In this document: in pieces, positions 54,737 to 63,402 of the stretch
Layout: each line of letters starts with the position of its first letter
How positions within the stretch are numbered: position 1 is the stretch's first letter
Assembly: GCA_002396645.1 (NCBI GenBank)
Contig: DGYI01000005.1
Coordinates: 25,623 to 89,622, forward strand
Length of the DNA: 64,000 bases
Direction: 5' to 3'
From: Firmicutes bacterium UBA5010
GTDB lineage: Bacteria; Bacillota; Clostridia; Tissierellales; Sedimentibacteraceae
Notes under the pieces: model-generated
What the model was told of the DNA's origin: nothing
Seen by the model: the letters and a program-made list of their open reading frames with translations, nothing else
Database searches by the model: none
Position numbers and translations under genes: made by a program

Positions 54737-56551
54737 TTGAGAAAACAATTATTAGGATTAGAATTACTCAGAGTTAATTTTAAGTCAGTTTTTATTTTTG
54801 AAATTTTCTATAAAGTTGCCGCAATTTTATTGTTTGTGCCTTTATTATTGGCTGCTTCAAATTTTTCATTGAAGCTTGCCGGTATAAAATATCTTTCAAA
54901 CGATAATCTTTTTTATTTTTTTACAAGACCATCAACTATTGTAATTATAATTTTATTTGTACTGTGCCTTGCTTTTTATTTGATGTTTGAGATTATGTCT
55001 TTTTTAGGGTGTTTTCATGCATCATATTACAATAAAAAAATTTCTGCTCTGCATATATTCAGATTAGGAATATATTCAGTTAAAAAACTGTTTAAAGGTA
55101 TGAATTTTCTATTAGTGTTTATTGTTATATTGATTTTTCCGCTGATAAGATTCATACAGGGCTATGTGTTGCTTTCAAACATGAAGTTTCCGAATTTTGT
55201 AGCAAATTATCTTAACAAATCTGAAACATTGGCATTAGCTGTTACAGTTTTGATTATATCAATAATTTCTATAAAATTGATATACAGCTTGTGTTATTTT
55301 TGTACAGAAAATCACAATCTCAAGGAATCAATAAAAAAAGGACTCCGTTTAATAGAAGGTAATTATATAAAGACAGTTTTAGGATTATTAATATGGAATA
55401 TTTCTATTGCACTGGCTGCGGTTATAATTTTGATAATAATCATGTTTTTTGTAGTTGTCAGCTTAAAACTTTTTGGAATTGCAGAAACTGCACACCTTAT
55501 AACACTGCAGGCATACAGATGGATACTTATTTTAGTAAGCGGTTTATATACAATATTTTCTACTCCTATTTCCTTTGCATATATATGCTCGTATTACTAC
55601 AAGGAAAGGTCTAAAGACGGAGAAATATTAAATTTTTATAAAATACCGAAACTTGTGCTTAAAAGACCTGTTGCAGCAAAGATTTCGCTTATGATTTTTG
55701 TTGCGGTTTTAATTACAAGCAATATATTTATTTTCGTATTTCAGCCAAACATTTTTACGCCGAATATACAGCTCCTTCAAAACACTAATGTGACCGCACA
55801 CAGAGGAGATTCAATCAATGCACCCGAAAATACCATTGCAGCTTTTGAGAGCGCAATATCTCATTTTGCAGACTGGATTGAACTTGATTTGAGACAGACT
55901 AAAGACGGAGTAATAGTAGTAATTCATGACAGCAGTCTGAAAAGAACTGCGGGAATAAATAAAAGAGTTGGAGAACTTACTTATGATGAGATAAAAGATC
56001 TCGACGTGGGAACTTGGTTCGGCAAGGAATATGCCGGTGAAAAAATTCCTACATTGGATGAAGCTATAAAGCATATAAACGGCAGAGCAAAACTGAATAT
56101 AGAGCTGAAACCTACAGGGTATGAGACGGATTTTGAAAAAGAAGTTGTAAGAATTATTAAGGAAAACAAAATTGAAGCTCAATGTGTTGTTAGCTCCTTA
56201 AAATATGATACATTAAGAAGGGTTAAGAAAATTGCACCGGAGATAAAAACAATTTTTGTCACAGGCATAGCCTATGGAGATCTTACATATTTGGAATATG
56301 CCGATGGATTTAGCATAGAACAAAATTTTATAACCAAAAAACTTGTGAACAACATAAAAAATAGCGAAAAAGATTTATATGTATGGACTGTAAATAATGC
56401 AGCCGATGTTCAAAAAATGGTTGAGATGGGCGTCGATAATATTATCACCGATAATCCTTTAAAAGCAAAGGAAGCAATATATAAAAAGTATGCTCCTGAT
56501 ATGCTGATTGACTTGTTTAATCAAAGTCTTTCTTATACCAGGGAGATATAA
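54737..56551 (+). CDS. Membrane glycerophosphodiester phosphodiesterase
   Basis: A 604-residue protein with about eight membrane helices in the first 340 residues (the GDPD-associated membrane domain) and an extracellular GDPD domain: TAHRGDSINAPENTIAAFESAI (catalytic histidine near 355), WIELDLRQTKDGVIVVIHDSSLKRT and VWTVNNAADVQKMVEMGVDNIITDNP. It releases glycerol-3-phosphate from lipid or teichoic acid head groups. I prefer TTG 54737, which has GGAGA eight bases upstream, to ATG 54719, which has none. Confidence 0.9.
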   Translation: MRKQLLGLELLRVNFKSVFIFEIFYKVAAILLFVPLLLAASNFSLKLAGIKYLSNDNLFYFFTRPSTIVIIILFVLCLAFYLMFEIMSFLGCFHASYYNKKISALHIFRLGIYSVKKLFKGMNFLLVFIVILIFPLIRFIQGYVLLSNMKFPNFVANYLNKSETLALAVTVLIISIISIKLIYSLCYFCTENHNLKESIKKGLRLIEGNYIKTVLGLLIWNISIALAAVIILIIIMFFVVVSLKLFGIAETAHLITLQAYRWILILVSGLYTIFSTPISFAYICSYYYKERSKDGEILNFYKIPKLVLKRPVAAKISLMIFVAVLITSNIFIFVFQPNIFTPNIQLLQNTNVTAHRGDSINAPENTIAAFESAISHFADWIELDLRQTKDGVIVVIHDSSLKRTAGINKRVGELTYDEIKDLDVGTWFGKEYAGEKIPTLDEAIKHINGRAKLNIELKPTGYETDFEKEVVRIIKENKIEAQCVVSSLKYDTLRRVKKIAPEIKTIFVTGIAYGDLTYLEYADGFSIEQNFITKKLVNNIKNSEKDLYVWTVNNAADVQKMVEMGVDNIITDNPLKAKEAIYKKYAPDMLIDLFNQSLSYTREI

Positions 56552-56552
56552 G

Positions 56553-56590
56553 AGAAAAGCGGAGCAAACTGCTATTGCTCCGCTTTTTCT
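56553..56590 (+). terminator. Terminator after the GDPD gene
   Basis: AAAGCGGAGCAA and TTGCTCCGCTTT form a perfect 12-pair stem with loop ACTGCTA and a TTTTT tail. Confidence 0.85.
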
Positions 56591-56607
56591 ATCTAATAGA
56601 AAAGTTT

Positions 56608-56641
56608 TTCTTCCATAGAGTGAAGCAAGCTTCACTCTTTT
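56608..56641 (+). terminator. Recurring TTCTTCCATAG hairpin-terminator module, copy 3
   Basis: TTCTTCCATAG leads into AGAGTGAAGC-AA-GCTTCACTCT and TTTT. The leader matches the copies at 39 and 50 kb, while the stem keeps its shape with different bases at the loop end. It runs into the stop codon of the convergent hcp gene. Confidence 0.65.
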
Positions 56642-58238
56642 ATCCTAATATTTTCTTTAAGTCCTCTTCCGGAGTGCTTATCGGAGAAATATTGTAATTT
56701 TCAACTAAGAAAGATAATACATTCGGTGATACAAATGCAGGTAAAGAAGGTCCTAAGTAAATGTTTTTAATTCCTAAGTGTAAAAGTGTAAGTAATATAC
56801 AAACAGCTTTTTGTTCGTACCAAGAAAGTACCATTGATAAAGGAAGATCATTTACGCCACATTCAAAAGCTTCAGCTAAAGCAACAGCAACTCTTATTGC
56901 ACTGTAGGCGTCATTACATTGACCCATATCCATTATTCTTGGAAGACCGCCTATTTCGCCTATGTTTAAGTCGTTGAAACGATATTTTCCGCAAGCTAAT
57001 GTAAGAATTATAGAATCAGCAGGACTTTGTTTAACAAAATCTGTATAGTAGTTTCTTCCCGGTTTAGCCCCGTCACATCCTCCTACTAAGAAGAAGTGCT
57101 TGATAGCTCCTTGTTTAACAGCATCTATAACCTTATCTGCAACAGATAAAACAGTTCCGTGAGAGAATCCTGTCGTTACTTCTGTTCCGCCGTTTATTCC
57201 TGTAAACTCTTTATCTTCATCATATCCGCCAAGCTCTAAAGCTTTTTCTATAACAGGAGTAAAGTCTTTAGTATGGTCCTCACTATAGTCAATATGAATC
57301 ATTTCAGGATATGATACTACGGCTGTTGTAAATATTCTGTCGCTGTAATTTTCTTTAACAGGCATGATACAGTTTGTAGTAAACAGAACAGGCCCTTTGA
57401 TGTCTATAAACTCTTTTTGCTGATTTTGCCATGCAGTTCCGAAATTACCTTTTAAGTGCGAATGCTTTTTAAGCTCCGGATAAGCATGTGCAGGAAGCAT
57501 TTCTCCGTGAGTGTAAATATTGATGCCTTTTCCTTCTGTTTGCTCTAATAATTGTTTTAAGTCATATAAATCATGACCGCTTACAACTATAAAAGGTCCT
57601 TTTTCTACAGTCAAAGGAACTTTAGTCGGTACAGGTGTTCCATAAGTTTCGGTATTTGCTTTGTCTAAAAGCTCCATGCATTTCAGATTTACTCTTCCGA
57701 CTTCTAATACTGTAGGAAGCAAATCATCCATTCCTAAATCTTCACCTATTGCAGCTAAAGCCTTATAGAAAAAGCTGTTTACTTCATCATCAGTATATCC
57801 AAGTACCAAAGCGTGGTGAGCATATGCAGCCATTCCCTTTAAACCAAATAATATTAATGATTTTAATGAGCGTATATCCTCATTGTCACCCCATATTTTA
57901 TTCATGTCATAGCTTTCACTGTTTGGACATTTTGATTCACATACATTGCAGTTTGGATTTAATGATTCTTTTTCCTTATTAACCTTGTCTGTAAAAGCTT
58001 TTATGGTTGTATCATTAAAGCTCACATTAGTGATAGTAGTAAACAGTCCCTCTATCACAAGAGTGTCGGTGGATTCAGATGTAGGAGCACCATTTACTGT
58101 TTTTGCAAGACCAATCAAAGCTCCTATTAATTCATCCTGAAAGTTTGCAGTGTCTGATTGCTTTCCGCACACTCCCTTCTTAGTACAGGCTATAGTTCCT
58201 GCTGTTTGTTCACATTGGAAACAAAACATTTCGTTCAT
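56640..58238 (-). CDS. hcp: Hydroxylamine reductase / hybrid cluster protein
   Basis: A 532-residue iron-sulfur-oxo enzyme that reduces hydroxylamine or nitric oxide under nitrosative stress. The N-terminal cysteines C6, C9, C18 and C24 bind the [4Fe-4S] cluster in the close spacing of the class I enzymes of strict anaerobes. Hybrid-cluster ligands are seen in CNVCESKCPN-adjacent sequence, NCIMP, HFFLVGGCDGAKPGRNYYTD and LACGKYRFN. It is divergent from a Crp/Fnr regulator, 117 bp apart, the arrangement typical for HcpR control. Confidence 0.96.
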   Translation of the reverse strand: MNEMFCFQCEQTAGTIACTKKGVCGKQSDTANFQDELIGALIGLAKTVNGAPTSESTDTLVIEGLFTTITNVSFNDTTIKAFTDKVNKEKESLNPNCNVCESKCPNSESYDMNKIWGDNEDIRSLKSLILFGLKGMAAYAHHALVLGYTDDEVNSFFYKALAAIGEDLGMDDLLPTVLEVGRVNLKCMELLDKANTETYGTPVPTKVPLTVEKGPFIVVSGHDLYDLKQLLEQTEGKGINIYTHGEMLPAHAYPELKKHSHLKGNFGTAWQNQQKEFIDIKGPVLFTTNCIMPVKENYSDRIFTTAVVSYPEMIHIDYSEDHTKDFTPVIEKALELGGYDEDKEFTGINGGTEVTTGFSHGTVLSVADKVIDAVKQGAIKHFFLVGGCDGAKPGRNYYTDFVKQSPADSIILTLACGKYRFNDLNIGEIGGLPRIMDMGQCNDAYSAIRVAVALAEAFECGVNDLPLSMVLSWYEQKAVCILLTLLHLGIKNIYLGPSLPAFVSPNVLSFLVENYNISPISTPEEDLKKILG

Positions 58239-58327
58239 ACATTAACCTCCAAAAAAATTATTATATCATATAAGTTTATCCATGTTGACTTTATAATATA
58301 ATTGTAATATAATTCCTATAAAAAGTA

Positions 58328-58343
58328 TGTTGTTTTTACAACA
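58328..58343 (+). promoter_or_regulatory. Candidate Crp/Fnr (HcpR-type) operator
   Basis: TGTTGT-TTTT-ACAACA, a perfect six-pair palindrome 12 bp before the regulator start. The size and spacing fit a Crp/Fnr-family site. It is near the regulator end of the intergenic region, so it would most directly give autoregulation; an effect on hcp is possible. Confidence 0.55.
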
Positions 58344-58355
58344 AATGGAGCAGTT

Positions 58356-59018
58356 ATGAAAAAATATTTGGAAGTTTTAGAAAGGTGTTCACTGTTTTAC
58401 AATATATCCCAAAATGACTTGAACAGCGTATTGCACTGTTTATCGGCAAAAGATAAATTCTATAAGAAAAATGACTTTATTTTTTCAGAAGAGGATACGC
58501 CTGTTTATGCAGGCATAATTATATCAGGAAGCGTTTGTGTAGTTAAAGAGGATTTCTGGGGAAACAGAGCTATTTTAGCTAAGCTTGGAGAGGGTGAACT
58601 GTTCGGAGAGGTTTTTTCGTGTGCAGAGGTCGAAAGCTTTCCTGTCAGTGTCGTAGCAACTGAAGATACTGAAATTATATTGATAGACTGCAGAAAAGTT
58701 ACAACCACATGTTCAACTGCTTGTGTTTTTCACACACAATTGATTAATAATCTGATAAAAATACTGGCAAATAAAAATATCATGATGAATCAGAAAATAC
58801 AGCATATAGTCAAGCGAACAACAAGAGAAAAGCTTCTTTCGTATTTATCGGAGCAGGCTGTTAGATTTAAGAGTGATGTTTTTACTATACCTTTTAACAG
58901 ACAGGAACTTGCGGATTACCTTTCGGTCGACAGAAGCGCTATGTCAAAAGAATTGTCTAAAATGAAAGATGAAGGAATTATAGAGTTCAATAAAAATGAA
59001 TTCGTGCTTAAAGAATGA
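58356..59018 (+). CDS. Crp/Fnr-family regulator, probable HcpR
   Basis: A 220-residue regulator with an N-terminal cyclic-nucleotide-binding-like domain (FIFSEEDTPVYAGIIISGSVCVVKED, LGEGELFGEVFSC) and a C-terminal winged helix (FNRQELADYLSVDRSAMSKELSKMKDEGII). There is no Cys cluster like that of FNR. Divergent location beside hcp suggests nitrosative-stress control, as known for HcpR. The ATG has TGGAGCAG upstream. Confidence 0.88.
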   Translation: MKKYLEVLERCSLFYNISQNDLNSVLHCLSAKDKFYKKNDFIFSEEDTPVYAGIIISGSVCVVKEDFWGNRAILAKLGEGELFGEVFSCAEVESFPVSVVATEDTEIILIDCRKVTTTCSTACVFHTQLINNLIKILANKNIMMNQKIQHIVKRTTREKLLSYLSEQAVRFKSDVFTIPFNRQELADYLSVDRSAMSKELSKMKDEGIIEFNKNEFVLKE

Positions 59019-59077
59019 AACAAAATAAATTATAGGAAGAATAAGGTTTAAATAAATTAAAAATAATGAAAGGATAG

Positions 59078-59126
59078 GCATCGGGCCCATGCACAAATGT
59101 TTCATGGGTTATCGTAAAATCGGTGC
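59078..59126 (+). ncRNA. Structured leader before the second M3 peptidase gene
   Basis: Outer stem GCATCG/CGGTGC (59078-59083 with 59121-59126) encloses an inner stem CCCATG/CATGGG (59086-59091 with 59103-59108) and an unpaired TTATCGTAAAAT. The start codon follows 12 bases later. The sequence is more GC-rich than its surroundings. No known riboswitch class is recognised; a small regulatory element is possible. Confidence 0.4.
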
Positions 59127-59137
59127 ATAGGTTAAAA

Positions 59138-60652
59138 ATGGAAAACTTAAAAAAATTGGCACTTGAATTAGAAGAGCTAAATCAAGAGTATTCGAGATTA
59201 TCATGGACTCAATATACTACCGGATATGACTTCGGTGTAGAAAATCAGTATAATAAAATTATTGAGAAACTTAGCTCAAAAAGTGATTTCGAGATGATTA
59301 AACAAACTTATGAAAGAAATGATTTAAGCTTTGAGGATAAGAGAAGAGCAGAAATAATGTACAAGTCATATGAGCCTTTTCACCTATCTAAAGAAGTAAA
59401 TGAGCTTTCGGCACAAATTGAAGCTCTGACAACCAAGCTTTCCGGTATATTAAATACTCATAGAAGTATTTTAAACGGAACAGAGATATCATCTGTTGAT
59501 ATAGCACAAATTTTGAGAAGCGAAGACGATGAAAATAAGAGAAAGGCCGCATATTTATCGCGTGCTCAGGTTAATAAGGCTTTAGTTGACGGAGGATTTC
59601 CGGAGCTTATAAAGCTTAGAAAAGAATATGCAAAACTTCGCGGCTTTAAAGATTTTGTAGAGATGAAATTGAGTGATGAGGATTTAAACACAGATATTTT
59701 TGCTAATTGGAAAGAACAGCTTCACTCTATGCTCCCAGAGATGAATAAAGCAAGGAGCCAAATGGCGAACAAGTATCTGAAAAAGGATTCAATTATGCCT
59801 TGGGATGAAGCTTATGTTTCATCAAAGATAGCACCTTCCTTAAATACAAGAGTCGATATGTCGGATTATTATAGAGTTCTTCATAAATTCTTTTTGAGAT
59901 TCGGCATTGACATAAGCAAATACAATATTACATATGATGTGTTCTCAAGAGCAAACAAATCAGAGTGGGGATATAATTTTCCTATAGCAGCAGGAAAAGA
60001 TTCAAGAATTTTAGCTAATGTAAAAAATCAATTTAACGAATACGGAGTGCTTCTTCATGAAACGGGACACGGAGTACATTCCTTCTTGCAAGATCCTGGC
60101 GATACTATATTAAATATGGGAATAAGCGGTATAGTCACAGAGGGAATTGCAAATTTATTCGGAGATTTTATGTATGATGAAATTTTCTACAGCGAGTTTT
60201 TCGGTGATAATAAATCAGTTAAAGATGAATTTGCTAATTATAAGGAGTATGCGAAACTTAATGCCCTAAGAGCAATATCGGGTATAATGTTTGACCAGAA
60301 TCTTTACAGAAACGAAGTTAATTCGTTGGAAGATATAAATAAGCTGGCATTTGCAACACAAAAAGAATACCTGATGGAGGAGCCGTTTGGTGATGAGTAT
60401 CCTTGGGGATTTAGAATACACCATACAACTCATCCGATATATCTGCATAATTATTTCATGGGTGATGTAACTTGCGAAATGCTTAAGAAGAGCTTTTCTG
60501 AAAAATATAATTGCACAAATATTATGGAAAAACCTGTTGAATTTGCTGAGTTTTTGATTAGCAGCGTTATCAAACCGTCAGGATTATATAAATATTCCGA
60601 ATTATTTAAGCGAATCAGCGGAGAAGATTTTTCACTTAGATATATGATATAA
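59138..60652 (+). CDS. M3 family oligoendopeptidase
   Basis: A 504-residue zinc peptidase of the M3 clan with H307-E-T-G-H311 (in LLHETGHGVHSFL) and a downstream GIVTEGIANLFGDFM with the glutamate ligand. It resembles the shorter carboxypeptidase/oligoendopeptidase group rather than PepF and is not closely similar to the PepF-like gene 5 kb away. I start it at ATG 59138; a GTG at 59123 lies inside the leader stem. Confidence 0.88.
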   Translation: MENLKKLALELEELNQEYSRLSWTQYTTGYDFGVENQYNKIIEKLSSKSDFEMIKQTYERNDLSFEDKRRAEIMYKSYEPFHLSKEVNELSAQIEALTTKLSGILNTHRSILNGTEISSVDIAQILRSEDDENKRKAAYLSRAQVNKALVDGGFPELIKLRKEYAKLRGFKDFVEMKLSDEDLNTDIFANWKEQLHSMLPEMNKARSQMANKYLKKDSIMPWDEAYVSSKIAPSLNTRVDMSDYYRVLHKFFLRFGIDISKYNITYDVFSRANKSEWGYNFPIAAGKDSRILANVKNQFNEYGVLLHETGHGVHSFLQDPGDTILNMGISGIVTEGIANLFGDFMYDEIFYSEFFGDNKSVKDEFANYKEYAKLNALRAISGIMFDQNLYRNEVNSLEDINKLAFATQKEYLMEEPFGDEYPWGFRIHHTTHPIYLHNYFMGDVTCEMLKKSFSEKYNCTNIMEKPVEFAEFLISSVIKPSGLYKYSELFKRISGEDFSLRYMI

Positions 60653-60722
60653 TATGCGCAGCATATTTTAAATGACTCGACATAGTTGATACTATAAGAT
60701 TTCATATAAATACAGAGTTTCA

Positions 60723-60757
60723 GAACAGACTTTATTAATTTAGAGTCTGTTTTTTGT
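60723..60757 (+). terminator. Terminator after the second M3 peptidase gene
   Basis: ACAGACTTTA with TAGAGTCTGT (one G-U pair) around TTAATT, then six T. Confidence 0.8.
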
Positions 60758-60862
60758 AACTTAGCGGCTTTTTTATACAACTTAGGCAAAACTTATTGAT
60801 TATATAAGAAAAATTTAATATATTTAGATAAAAGCGTTCAGTAAGTTTTTGGAGGTGCAATT

Positions 60863-61303
60863 TTGAAAATACATATAAATGAGAAAAATTGCCTGCATGA
60901 TATAGAAATTATAATAAATTGTAAAAAAAATGATGAGAAGGTATTAAAAATAGTATCTATGTTGAATATGCTTGATATGAAGTTAACAGGCATAAAGAAT
61001 AATCAGACATATATACTCGATGTGTCCAAAATTCTATACATCGATACAGTGGATAGAAGAACATTTTTTTACACTGAAGATGAGGTATATGAGACCTCAC
61101 TAAAGCTTTATGAGCTTGAAGAACAGCTTAAATCAAGTGATTTTTTCAGAGCCGGCAAATCGATTATAATTAATTTTAACCAAATTAAATCTCTTAAGCC
61201 TGATATAGACGGCAGAATTTCGGTAACTATGAATAATGATGAAAAGCTGGTTGTTTCAAGACAATATGCTTCAGTTATAAAAAATAAATTGGAGGTTATA
61301 TAA
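60863..61303 (+). CDS. LytTR-domain transcriptional regulator
   Basis: A 146-residue protein whose C-terminal ~95 residues form the LytTR DNA-binding domain (VSKILYIDTVDRRTFFYTEDEVYETSLKLYELEEQL, then FFRAGKSIIINFNQIKSLKPDIDGRISVTMNN). There is no receiver domain. The start is TTG 60863 with GGAGGTG ten bases upstream. It is followed directly by a DUF3021 membrane protein, the two-part plan of LytTR regulatory systems where the membrane partner restrains the regulator. Confidence 0.9.
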   Translation: MKIHINEKNCLHDIEIIINCKKNDEKVLKIVSMLNMLDMKLTGIKNNQTYILDVSKILYIDTVDRRTFFYTEDEVYETSLKLYELEEQLKSSDFFRAGKSIIINFNQIKSLKPDIDGRISVTMNNDEKLVVSRQYASVIKNKLEVI

Positions 61304-61304
61304 G

Positions 61305-61811
61305 ATGAAAGATAAGCTCTTAGACATATATAAGTTTATATCACAGGTATTAATAATATTTTCTGCCACCGTGCTATTCATCAGCTTCGTTGGAATTTTT
61401 GTAGGAGAATCCGCAAGAGAATATTCTACTATGTTTAGCCTGGGAAGTAAAGGAATAGCCTTTGATACTGTATTGCAGATACTTTTGTCATCGATAGTAA
61501 TTTCGTCAATAGATAAAATATTCCTTTCAGAAAAAATATTAAAGAAGCTAAGCGGGTTATGGAAAAGAATTTTGATGATTATAAGCATTATAGCGGTAAT
61601 AGTTATTTTTATTATATGCTTTAAATGGTTTCCGGTAAATCTTGCAGAAGCATGGATAGGATTTTTTGTGTCATTTGTAGGATTCTTTACTGTAAGCACA
61701 GCAGTAATGCTGACAAAAACAAAGCGCGAAGCTAAAAAATATGATGAACTTTTGGAAAACTATAAAAAAAGACATGTTGAAGGGGGAGATAGACGAAATG
61801 AAGGTAATTGA
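61305..61811 (+). CDS. DUF3021 membrane protein
   Basis: A 168-residue protein with four helices and a basic C-terminal tail, as in DUF3021 proteins that pair with LytTR regulators. It starts one base after the LytTR stop and overlaps the ATPase gene by 14 bases. By analogy with LytTR-linked inhibitors in streptococci it may sequester the regulator; this is inference. Confidence 0.85.
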   Translation: MKDKLLDIYKFISQVLIIFSATVLFISFVGIFVGESAREYSTMFSLGSKGIAFDTVLQILLSSIVISSIDKIFLSEKILKKLSGLWKRILMIISIIAVIVIFIICFKWFPVNLAEAWIGFFVSFVGFFTVSTAVMLTKTKREAKKYDELLENYKKRHVEGGDRRNEGN

Positions 61812-62643
61812 AATAAGCAATATCACAAAAAGCTTTTCAGATAAAAAAGTGTTGGATAACTTAAATTTAAGCATTGAAAAAGGTGAGATATTAGGCTTGT
61901 TGGGTCCTTCGGGAGCGGGAAAAACGACATTGATAAAAATATTAACCGGACAGATAAAGGCTGATTGCGGATGTGCAAAGCTTTTTGGAGAAAACTGCGA
62001 TAAATTATCCCCCGAAGTCTATTCAAATATCGGTGTAGTCATGGATAACAGCGGATTGTACGGAAGATTGAGCTGCTATGACAATTTAAAGCTTTTTGCT
62101 CAAGTATTTAATATCGATAAATCCTATATAAATGAGGTTTTAGATAAAGTTGAACTTGTAAGCGCTAAAAAAACACCGGCAGATAAACTTTCAAAGGGTA
62201 TGAGGGGCAGATTAATATTGGCAAGAGCCATTCTGCATAAGCCTGAGCTTTTGTTTTTAGACGAACCGACGAGCGGCTTAGATCCCGCTACGACCGGGAA
62301 AATACATGAGCTTATTTTTGAACTGAAAAAAAGCGGAACCACTATACTTTTAACCACACATGATATGTATGAGGCTACAAAGCTTTGCGATAATGTGGCA
62401 TTGCTAAATGAAGGAAAAATAATCGAATACGGAGAACCTCTTAGTATTTGCAGAAAGCACAATCCGGATAACAGTATCCATATATTATTAAATGATGGAA
62501 CAAAACTTAGCTTACAAAATTCAAGTGAAAGTGCTGACGAAATAAAAAGATATTTTGACAATAATCAAATTGTATCTATTCATTCGTCGGAGCCAAACCT
62601 TGAAACAGTATTTATAAGTCTAACGGGAAGGAGTCTTGTATAA
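61798..62643 (+). CDS. ABC transporter ATP-binding protein
   Basis: A 281-residue ATPase with Walker A GPSGAGKTT, signature KLSKGMRGR (LSKGM for LSGGQ), Walker B ELLFLDEPTSGLD and H-loop TTHDM. I chose ATG 61798, with GGGGGAGA upstream, over an earlier in-frame ATG at 61741 inside the DUF3021 gene. The C-terminal ~60 residues are the usual extension of ABC-2 exporters. Its last base overlaps the permease start. Confidence 0.9.
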   Translation: MKVIEISNITKSFSDKKVLDNLNLSIEKGEILGLLGPSGAGKTTLIKILTGQIKADCGCAKLFGENCDKLSPEVYSNIGVVMDNSGLYGRLSCYDNLKLFAQVFNIDKSYINEVLDKVELVSAKKTPADKLSKGMRGRLILARAILHKPELLFLDEPTSGLDPATTGKIHELIFELKKSGTTILLTTHDMYEATKLCDNVALLNEGKIIEYGEPLSICRKHNPDNSIHILLNDGTKLSLQNSSESADEIKRYFDNNQIVSIHSSEPNLETVFISLTGRSLV

Positions 62644-63350
62644 TGGATAGAATTCGTATAATTTCAGCAATCTTTCAAAAACAAATGAAGGATTTATTAA
62701 AAAATATGCAGGTATTGATATTATTTTTTGTTTATCCTTTAGTTGCACTGATTATGACAACCGCTATGTCAGGAAGTGATGAGTTTGGCTCCGAAATATT
62801 TTTTGTTTCCATATTTTCAGCTATGCATTGTATATTTACACCTATTGTTTCAATTGTATCGATTATATCTGAGGAGAAGGAAAAAAATACACTTCGCGCA
62901 CTTATTATGTCCAATGTGAAATCAACAGACTACTTAATAGGTACAGGAGGATTCGTATTTATCTTTACGGTACTTTCATCATTTATATTTTTATATGCTG
63001 CTGATTTTACGTTAGGGTCTATGCTAAAGTTTATAATAGCCATATCAATTGCCTGCGTATGTTCAATAGTATTAGGCTTAAGTATAGGTGGCTTTTCTAA
63101 AAATATGACAAGTGCAAATGCTGTAGCAGTGCCTGTTGGCTTGATTTTCTCTTTTTTACCCATGCTTTCGGGATTCAACGAAAAAATTGCCGAGGTTTCA
63201 AAATTTACTTACGGATATCAAGTAAGCAATCTTATATCAAATGAGGGATATGATATAGGATTTTTGGATTGGTCGATTATATTGCTTAACCTGGTAATAT
63301 TTATACTCATGTTTATATTGGTGTTTAGAAGAAATAAATTGGAAGATTAA
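62643..63350 (+). CDS. ABC-2 type permease
   Basis: A 235-residue membrane protein with about six helices; FQKQMKDLLKNMQVLILFFVYPLVALIMTTAM and SIISEEKEKNTLRALIMSNVKSTDYLIG are typical of ABC-2 exporters of the drug or peptide type. Last gene of the LytTR-DUF3021-ATPase-permease operon, which may export a toxic or signal compound. Confidence 0.88.
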   Translation: MDRIRIISAIFQKQMKDLLKNMQVLILFFVYPLVALIMTTAMSGSDEFGSEIFFVSIFSAMHCIFTPIVSIVSIISEEKEKNTLRALIMSNVKSTDYLIGTGGFVFIFTVLSSFIFLYAADFTLGSMLKFIIAISIACVCSIVLGLSIGGFSKNMTSANAVAVPVGLIFSFLPMLSGFNEKIAEVSKFTYGYQVSNLISNEGYDIGFLDWSIILLNLVIFILMFILVFRRNKLED

Positions 63351-63402
63351 AGTAAAATCCCGCAATATCCGAGACAGGTCAGAATTTTAGGAGATAAAAT
63401 AT

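Noticed and set aside
52763..60652. The two M3 peptidase genes as a recent duplication
   Set aside because: The proteins differ in length, active-site surroundings and N-terminal sequence, and they belong to different M3 groups.
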